From NCBI GenBank assembly GCA_002305965.1, contig DBRM01000037.1, forward strand, positions 1 to 27,100: 27,100 nt of DNA, given 5' to 3'. Shown piece by piece: positions 21,814 to 27,100 of the stretch; position 1 is the first letter of the stretch, and every line of letters starts with the position of its first letter. Source of the DNA: Syntrophomonas sp. UBA1368 (GTDB taxonomy: Bacteria > Bacillota > Syntrophomonadia > Syntrophomonadales > Syntrophomonadaceae). The translations under genes and the position numbers were made by a program. Below the pieces are notes generated by a model. The model was not told the origin of the DNA. It saw nothing but the letters and a program-made list of their open reading frames with translations, and did not search any database.

Positions 21814-22707
21814 CTAATCTATCTGTACTCCAGTATGGTTGGTTTTTAAATAAAGGATCTGGCTGGAAACGTTATGTTCCGCCAAGGTTTCCGCCATGCT
21901 CCGACCGATCATTTCCGGGTGTTCTTCTGCAAAAGCGATGATTGACGGCCCGGCTCCGCTAAGTGCAACACCCAACGCGCCTGCTTTTCCGGCGCTATTT
22001 AACACCTCATCGAAGCCCGGTATGAATTGTTTACGATAAGGTTGATAGATCTGGTCGTCCATAGCCTTATTCATATAACGGAAATCTCTGTTAAATATCC
22101 CGGCTAACAACATACATGCCTTTTGAACATTAGCAACGGACTGGGCTAAAGTCAGAGTTTCCGGTAATACCTGGCGCGATTTATAGGTGGGCAGCTCAAA
22201 ATCCGGGACGGCAACGATGATGGTTATATTCTCCGGCATTTTGATCTGCTGGTAATAAATCTTTTCTTCATATTTCATAACCGTAGTCAGCCCGCCAACG
22301 ATTGCCGGAACCGCATTATCAGCATGGCCTTCCTGGTCAGCAGCCATTTTAATCATTCGTTCAGGCTCAAAATGCTGGTTCAGCAAGTGGTTGCCCAGAA
22401 ATAAACCGGCAATAATTGCCGCCGCACTGCTGCCCAGGCCTTTGCCAATGGGAATTTGATTGTTGACGGTAAGTTTCAGTGTGGGTACGGTTTCTCCTGC
22501 TTCCTGAAATACCTGGTTAAGGCCAGATAGAATAAGGTTTGTATTGTCAGCTGAATCAAGCTGGTGCTTTCCTTCTCCGTAAAACTGGCAGCTGGTTGTT
22601 GGAGCACTTACAGCTTCCACCGTTAAAAACAAGTCAAGTGCCAAACCCAGTGTATCAAATCCTGGTCCCAGATTGGCGCTGGTCGCCGGAACTCTTACAG
22701 TGATCAT
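21814..22707 (-). CDS. thrB: Homoserine kinase (GHMP family)
   Basis: Phosphorylates homoserine with ATP to give the substrate of ThrC. 297 residues. It opens VRVPATSANLGPGFDTLGLAL, has the GHMP phosphate loop PIGKGLGSSAAA (86-97), and a C-terminal GALGVALSGAGPSIIAF. Soluble. It lies 19 bases after hom with a short GGAGG site, and before lysC. An ApgM-family protein proposed for the same reaction is encoded near thrC in this window. Confidence 0.97.
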   Translation of the reverse strand: MITVRVPATSANLGPGFDTLGLALDLFLTVEAVSAPTTSCQFYGEGKHQLDSADNTNLILSGLNQVFQEAGETVPTLKLTVNNQIPIGKGLGSSAAAIIAGLFLGNHLLNQHFEPERMIKMAADQEGHADNAVPAIVGGLTTVMKYEEKIYYQQIKMPENITIIVAVPDFELPTYKSRQVLPETLTLAQSVANVQKACMLLAGIFNRDFRYMNKAMDDQIYQPYRKQFIPGFDEVLNSAGKAGALGVALSGAGPSIIAFAEEHPEMIGRSMAETLAEHNVSSQILYLKTNHTGVQID

Positions 22708-22726
22708 GGTTCCTCCTGTATTGTTC

Positions 22727-24007
22727 TTATACCCCTTCCAACCGGATCACATTGTTTATTTTATCAACAATAGGCATTTCCTGCAGAACGATCAGGGAAT
22801 CCCGCAGATCCTTTTCTTTGACCTCATGTGTGATCAGGATCAGTTCCGCCATATTTTGCTGACTGGTCTTTTGAAGAACCGTAGCCAGGCTGACATTGTG
22901 ATCGCCGAAAACGCCTGCAATACCGGCTAAAACACCAGGCCGGTCCGTAACCGTCATACGAATATAAAATTGTGCCTCCAGGCAGTCAATATTATAGGCC
23001 GGCTTCTCTTCATAGCATGTACAGCCGATGCGGGTATTGGTATGCTGGCGGACATTGCGTACCACTTCAATAATGTCCCCCATCACTGAACTGGCAGTAG
23101 GCATTTGCCCCGCGCCGCGGCCGAAATGCATGATTTCACCCACCGCATCGCCCTTTATAAATACGGCATTGTACACGTCGTTTACCGCTGCCAGGGGATG
23201 ATTCTTGGGCAGAAATGCCGGATGAACACGGGTCTGTACTTTCCCGTCCCGCTCCTGACCAATGGCTAATAACTTTATAATAAATCCTAATTCATCAGCG
23301 TATTTGATATCTTCCGGGGTGATCTTGGAAATCCCTTCAACATAAACATCGTCCAGGGTGACCCTGCTGTTAAAAGCAATGGAAGATAGGATAGCTATTT
23401 TCCGGGCTGCATCCAGGCCCTCAACATCTGCCGTTGGATCCGATTCAGCATATCCCAATTGCTGGGCTTCCGCCAATACATCGTTGAAGTCCCGTCCTTC
23501 CCGGCTCATCTTGGTCAAAATATAATTGGTGGTCCCATTTAATATGCCAATGATTTGCTGGATGCGGTTTCCTGCCAGTGACTGCTTCAGGGGAGCAATA
23601 ATAGGAATACCGCCGGCGACGCTGGCTTCAAAATAGAAATCCACATGATTGGCTTCCGCAGCTGCAAATATTTCCTTGCCCTTTACTGCGATGAGGTCTT
23701 TGTTGGCAGTAACAATATGTTTGCCCTGGCTCATAGCATCGGTAATGAAACGAAAAGCCGGTTCGATTCCACCGATCAATTCCACCACAATATCTACTTC
23801 TTTATCATTTACTATATCTGCAAATTGATCGGTTATCAGTGATTCATCGATTCCTAAAGCCCTGCATTTATCTTTATCGATGTCCATGACCCATTTCAGC
23901 TGAATGGGTTCGCCGGCACGCATCGCGATGATCTCGCTATTTTGCTGCAAAAGCTTTACTACACCGGAACCAACAGTGCCACATCCTAGAACTGCTATTT
24001 TGATCAT
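22727..24007 (-). CDS. hom: Homoserine dehydrogenase
   Basis: Reduces aspartate semialdehyde to homoserine with NAD(P)H. 426 residues. The nucleotide-binding motif is VLGCGTVGSG, the catalytic region includes TANKDLIAVKG, FYFEASVAGGIPII and NGTTNYILTKM, and an ACT domain occupies about the last 80 residues (MTVTDRPGVLAGIAGVFGDHNVSLATV), as in threonine-sensitive enzymes. I use the ATG at 24007 after CAGGAGGTAAG. A start at 24034 would add nine residues and has no site. First gene of hom-thrB-lysC, with a sigma-A-like promoter about 80 bases upstream. Confidence 0.97.
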   Translation of the reverse strand: MIKIAVLGCGTVGSGVVKLLQQNSEIIAMRAGEPIQLKWVMDIDKDKCRALGIDESLITDQFADIVNDKEVDIVVELIGGIEPAFRFITDAMSQGKHIVTANKDLIAVKGKEIFAAAEANHVDFYFEASVAGGIPIIAPLKQSLAGNRIQQIIGILNGTTNYILTKMSREGRDFNDVLAEAQQLGYAESDPTADVEGLDAARKIAILSSIAFNSRVTLDDVYVEGISKITPEDIKYADELGFIIKLLAIGQERDGKVQTRVHPAFLPKNHPLAAVNDVYNAVFIKGDAVGEIMHFGRGAGQMPTASSVMGDIIEVVRNVRQHTNTRIGCTCYEEKPAYNIDCLEAQFYIRMTVTDRPGVLAGIAGVFGDHNVSLATVLQKTSQQNMAELILITHEVKEKDLRDSLIVLQEMPIVDKINNVIRLEGV

Positions 24008-24079
24008 GCTTACCTCCTGAGTTGCTTCTAGCATTTTTCAATCTTAATCCATTTGTAGAGTAAAGTCTATAATAAGAAA

Positions 24080-24107
24080 TCTATACCATGATGATTTGTT
24101 TTTTCAA
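24080..24107 (-). promoter_or_regulatory. Promoter of hom-thrB-lysC
   Basis: TTGAAA (24102-24107), 16-base spacer, TATAGA (24080-24085). The predicted leader is about 65 bases, with no T-box. Confidence 0.55.
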
Positions 24108-24135
24108 TGATTTTCTTATTATAATCGAAAGCAGC

Positions 24136-24168
24136 ACAAAGTTAAAGAACCGGCTATCAAGCCGGTCC
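24136..24168 (-). terminator. Terminator after spoIVA
   Basis: ACCGGCT/AGCCGGT stem (24149-24166) with a four-base loop, followed on the minus strand by a moderately T-rich stretch. Confidence 0.7.
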
Positions 24169-24194
24169 TGAAATACTTTATTTTATATTTATTA

Positions 24195-25673
24195 TTATAT
24201 GATGATTACGATCAGCCCGCCGCTGCCTTCATTAACGATCCTTTGCAGGGTATCCTGCAGTTTATGCTGGGCATTTTCCGGCATGCGGTGCAGTTTGTTC
24301 TGGATCCCTTCCCTGACCAGATCATGCAGTGATTTGCCGAACAAATTGGATTCCCAGATTTTCGAAGGATTTTCTTCAAATTCATCCAGCATATAGCGGA
24401 CCAGTTCTTCACACTGTCTCTCTGTACCGATGATAGGCGTGATCTCAGTAGTGATATCAGCTCTGATGATATGCAGGGATGGCGCTTTGGCTTTTAATTT
24501 CACTCCAAAACGGTTTCCCTGCCGGATCATTTCCGGTTCTTCCAGCAACATTTCATCCAACTGGGGAGTCACGACTCCATAACCGGTTTCCTTTACTTCT
24601 TCCAGTGCTGATGCGATCTTGTCAAATTCTTTTTTTGCCACGCTGAAATCTTTCATCAGTCTCATAATATCGTGATTCCCGGTAACATTGTAGCCGCTGA
24701 CGTCAGACAGGCAGTCGTAGAACAACTCTTCCGGAACAGTTACGTCGATCAGCGCTTCCCCGGTGCCAAGGTTCATTTCTTCCAGGCTTACATAGCTTAT
24801 GTTTTCTACTTCTGAAAGTTTTTCAATGGCTTTATCGATATCGCGTACTTTATGAATTTCGCTTAAAATATCCCGGATAGCTGTTTCCAGATTATCCCGC
24901 AGCCAGAACTCTTCATCCAATTCATCGACCCATTTGGGAAGTTTAATATTGACTTCCTGAACCGGGAATTCATATAAAACTTCTTCTAAAACGCCAAAAA
25001 TTTGTTCCTCAGTAATTCTTGCTGCATCAATAGGGATGACGCTGACCCCGTATTTTTCTGATAGTTCATCGGATAGTGCCAGGGTTTCTTTATCATAAGG
25101 ATGTACGGAATTGAGCAGCATAATAAATGGTTTTCTGAGCTCTTTCAGCTCAGTGATCACCCGTTCTTCGGGAAATTCATAACTGCTTCTGGGGATATCG
25201 CTGATGCTGCCATCGGTGGTCATTACGATGCCGATGGTCGAGTGGTCGGCAATCACTTTCCTGGTTCCTATTTCGGCTGCTTCTTCGAAGGGTACCTCGT
25301 AGTCAAACCAGGGAGTTCTTACCATTCGAGGTTCTTCATCCTCTTCGTAACCCAAAGCGCCTTCCACAGCGTAACCTACACAATCGACCAGTCTTACTTT
25401 CAGATTCAGACCGCTTCTGGTAGTAATTTCAACTGCTTCGTTGGGCACAAATTTGGGTTCTGTAGTAGTTATGGTCTTGCCGGCACCGCTTTGGGGAAGT
25501 TCGTCCTTGGACCGTTCACGGTCATAAATGTCTTTGATGTTTGGCAGTATCATAAGTTCCATAAAGCGTTTGATAAAAGTTGATTTACCCGTTCTGACCG
25601 GACCTACTACTCCCAGATAAATATCGCCTCCAGTTCTTTCGGCAATATCTCTCAAGATGTTGTTTCCTTCCAC
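24195..25673 (-). CDS. spoIVA: Stage IV sporulation protein A
   Basis: Cytoskeletal ATPase that polymerises on the forespore surface and forms the base of the spore coat. 492 residues, full length. It has the TRAFAC-type P-loop GPVRTGKST (24-32, Lys30), IPQSGAGKTITTTEPKF-like switch region (LPQSGAGKTITTTEPKFVP), VRLVDCVGYAV as Walker B, and the hydrophobic C-terminus GGLIVIII needed for localisation in Bacillus. The start is a GTG at 25673 with GGAGGG upstream. It follows gpsA but is separated by a terminator. A mother-cell promoter is expected in the 130 bases upstream; only a -35-like GAATATTT was found. Confidence 0.98.
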   Translation of the reverse strand: MEGNNILRDIAERTGGDIYLGVVGPVRTGKSTFIKRFMELMILPNIKDIYDRERSKDELPQSGAGKTITTTEPKFVPNEAVEITTRSGLNLKVRLVDCVGYAVEGALGYEEDEEPRMVRTPWFDYEVPFEEAAEIGTRKVIADHSTIGIVMTTDGSISDIPRSSYEFPEERVITELKELRKPFIMLLNSVHPYDKETLALSDELSEKYGVSVIPIDAARITEEQIFGVLEEVLYEFPVQEVNIKLPKWVDELDEEFWLRDNLETAIRDILSEIHKVRDIDKAIEKLSEVENISYVSLEEMNLGTGEALIDVTVPEELFYDCLSDVSGYNVTGNHDIMRLMKDFSVAKKEFDKIASALEEVKETGYGVVTPQLDEMLLEEPEMIRQGNRFGVKLKAKAPSLHIIRADITTEITPIIGTERQCEELVRYMLDEFEENPSKIWESNLFGKSLHDLVREGIQNKLHRMPENAQHKLQDTLQRIVNEGSGGLIVIII

Positions 25674-25802
25674 TTTTCCTTTTCCCTCCCTCTGAGTTAG
25701 ACTTTAAAAGGCTCCGATCTCCGAAAGCAGAAACCCTTTAAGTAAAATATTCCTCAGGTTATAACACTATAAATATATTTATCAATTTACGGTAATATAA
25801 CC

Positions 25803-25836
25803 AGAAAAGAAAAAAAGTGTGGTTGTCCACACTCTT
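25803..25836 (-). terminator. Terminator after gpsA
   Basis: AGTGTGG/CCACACT stem with a four-base loop (25816-25833), then seven T and more on the minus strand. It separates plsY-gpsA from spoIVA. Confidence 0.88.
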
Positions 25837-25842
25837 TCAAGA

Positions 25843-26874
25843 TCACCAGCCGTTTACATTGTCTACGACCTCTTCAATTTCGTGTTTTTTCCTCCGGGTC
25901 ATCAGCAGTTCCACCTCATCTGCCGGCGGATGGTTCCCATACAAAATATAATAGCAAGCCCTTACAATAGGCATTTCCACATTCAAAGTCCTGGCCAGTT
26001 CATAGACAACCTGGGTGGTATAAAAGCCTTCCACAACCATACCGGTCTTTTCCAGTGCAGTTTGCGGGGTTTTTCCCTGGCCTATCAAAAAGCCGGCCTG
26101 ATGATTACGCGAATGTCTGCTGCCGCAAGTCACGACCAGATCCCCCAGCCCGCTGAGCCCATATAAGGTACGGGGATCAGCTCCCAGCTTTGCGCCAAAT
26201 CTTATCATTTCATTCAATCCCCGTGTAATGATAGCTGCTGTTGTATTGTCTCCATACCCCAGCCCCCGTGCAATTCCGGAAGCAATTGCCACGATGTTCT
26301 TTAAAGCGCCGCCCATTTCCACCCCGGCTACGTCAGGGTTGGTATACACCCTGAAATGAGATGAAATATAAGCATCCTGAATATCAAAGGCGGTTTCTTT
26401 TTTAAAAGCCGATACGGTTACCGCTGTCGGGAGTTCAGCCGCCACTTCCTCTGCATGGCTGGGTCCCGATAATATGGCATAGCGTTTCTTTATGCTGCTG
26501 CCCAAAACATCTTCGGCTACCTGGCTCATTCTCATGCCGGTATTAAGCTCCAGCCCTTTTGCGGTGTTGACCAGATACATTTCTTTATGCAAAAGCGGTT
26601 TCAGCTTGCCTAGGGTCTCCCTGACACCCTGCGAAGGAACGGCTAAAACAACCATACCTGCATTTTCAACGGCTTCTTTTAAGTCAAGGGTGATTGATAC
26701 ATTATCAGGAAGGATCACTCCCGGAAGAAATCTTTTGTTCTCCCGGGTCGCCATAAAACTTTCAAGCCCTTCTTCAGGCCTGCTCCACAAAGACACTTGA
26801 TAGTAATTTTTACTGAGCAGCAAAGCTTGGGCAGTTCCCCAACTGCCTGCTCCTAATATACAAACTTTCTCCAT
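25843..26874 (-). CDS. gpsA: Glycerol-3-phosphate dehydrogenase [NAD(P)+]
   Basis: Reduces dihydroxyacetone phosphate to sn-glycerol-3-phosphate for phospholipid synthesis. 343 residues. It has the nucleotide-binding motif ILGAGSWGTA (6-15), VLAVPSQGVRE, STAKGLE-type VNTAKGLEL, LSGPSHAEEVA, catalytic-lysine region GGALKNIVAIASGIARGLG, and GLSGLGDLVVTC with SRN in SRHSRNHQAG. Soluble. It starts with ATG after AAGGGG, 19 bases downstream of plsY, so both enzymes of glycerol-3-phosphate use are co-transcribed. Confidence 0.97.
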   Translation of the reverse strand: MEKVCILGAGSWGTAQALLLSKNYYQVSLWSRPEEGLESFMATRENKRFLPGVILPDNVSITLDLKEAVENAGMVVLAVPSQGVRETLGKLKPLLHKEMYLVNTAKGLELNTGMRMSQVAEDVLGSSIKKRYAILSGPSHAEEVAAELPTAVTVSAFKKETAFDIQDAYISSHFRVYTNPDVAGVEMGGALKNIVAIASGIARGLGYGDNTTAAIITRGLNEMIRFGAKLGADPRTLYGLSGLGDLVVTCGSRHSRNHQAGFLIGQGKTPQTALEKTGMVVEGFYTTQVVYELARTLNVEMPIVRACYYILYGNHPPADEVELLMTRRKKHEIEEVVDNVNGW

Positions 26875-26893
26875 ATTGTTTCCCCTTTTATTT

Positions 26894-27100
26894 CTAACGG
26901 ATCATACTGCTGTTTATTTTTGATTCAGTTCCTTTTCGGAGCCGCTCGATATTTTCTTTATGTTTATATAAAACGATTGAAGCTGCAAAAAAGTAAATGA
27001 AAATAATCGTTATATCAGAATCAAAAAGGATCCCCAGGAAAGGCAATGAACAGGCTACGACCAGAGACCCCAGTGATACGTAGCGGGATATAAAGACCAC
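26894..27100 (-). CDS. plsY: Acyl-phosphate glycerol-3-phosphate acyltransferase, C-terminal part
   Basis: The last 68 residues of a gene that continues past the window edge. SRYVSLGSL, two membrane segments and the end pattern LYKHKENIERLRKGTESKI are characteristic of PlsY, which moves an acyl group from acyl phosphate to glycerol-3-phosphate in the membrane. Co-transcription with gpsA, which makes its substrate, supports this. Confidence 0.92.
   Translation of the reverse strand: MVFISRYVSLGSLVVACSLPFLGILFDSDITIIFIYFFAASIVLYKHKENIERLRKGTESKINSSMIR

Noticed and set aside
25674..25802. Sigma-E promoter for spoIVA
   Set aside because: GAATATTT resembles a -35, but no CATACAAT-like -10 lies 13-16 bases downstream, so I do not call it.

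Overview
The window looks like a chromosomal core region of an anaerobic, endospore-forming member of the Bacillota, most likely class Clostridia. The evidence is three sporulation genes (ytxC, a pdaB-type deacetylase and spoIVA), the ytxC / DUF445 / thrS / infC-rpmI-rplT neighbourhood, a plsY-gpsA-spoIVA run, strong AGGAGG-type ribosome binding sites, and a thioredoxin-reductase-like flavoprotein that appears to lack an NADPH site, as in the ferredoxin-dependent enzymes of clostridia. Base composition is moderate and even. I see no insertion sequence, prophage or CRISPR array.

Layout, left to right. (1) 1-5040, all minus strand: ytxC (with a sigma-E-like promoter), DUF445-thrS (own sigma-A-like promoter), then infC-rpmI-rplT behind an attenuator leader. 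infC appears to start at an AUC codon. (2) 5100-10300, mixed small transcription units: tRNA-Val, pdaB, several small uncharacterised proteins, an EamA exporter, a GyrI-like protein and a membrane-anchored 321-residue orphan. (3) 10300-11900: a five-tRNA operon on the minus strand (Asp, Phe, Gly, Cys, Leu) with a consensus promoter. At its distal end there is a duplication scar holding a truncated tRNA-Leu and the 3' tail of a second copy of the orphan gene. A 59-base direct repeat lies behind tRNA-Gly. (4) 11968-16544: the reductase-like flavoprotein, and divergently a large membrane protein with an alkaline-phosphatase-like exterior domain in an operon with an ApgM-family enzyme. (5) 16555-24007: threonine biosynthesis, with thrC alone and hom-thrB-lysC as an operon. 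Between them lie a DUF2726-like/EEP-phosphatase pair, a possible winged-helix protein, a DUF3243 protein and tRNA-Pro. (6) 24195-27100: spoIVA, gpsA and the end of plsY.

How the genes work together. lysC, hom, thrB and thrC supply four of the five steps from aspartate to threonine, and thrS charges threonine onto tRNA. No threonine T-box motif is visible before any of these genes. plsY and gpsA make and use glycerol-3-phosphate for phospholipid synthesis. YtxC, PdaB and SpoIVA belong to the spore programme.

The most unusual points are the duplication scar around tRNA-Leu, the phosphatase-like membrane protein paired with an ApgM/proposed homoserine kinase in a genome that also has GHMP-type thrB, two probable non-canonical start codons (AUC for infC, AUA for the EEP protein), and the NADPH-site-less reductase. 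No wholly new defence or mobile system is evident.
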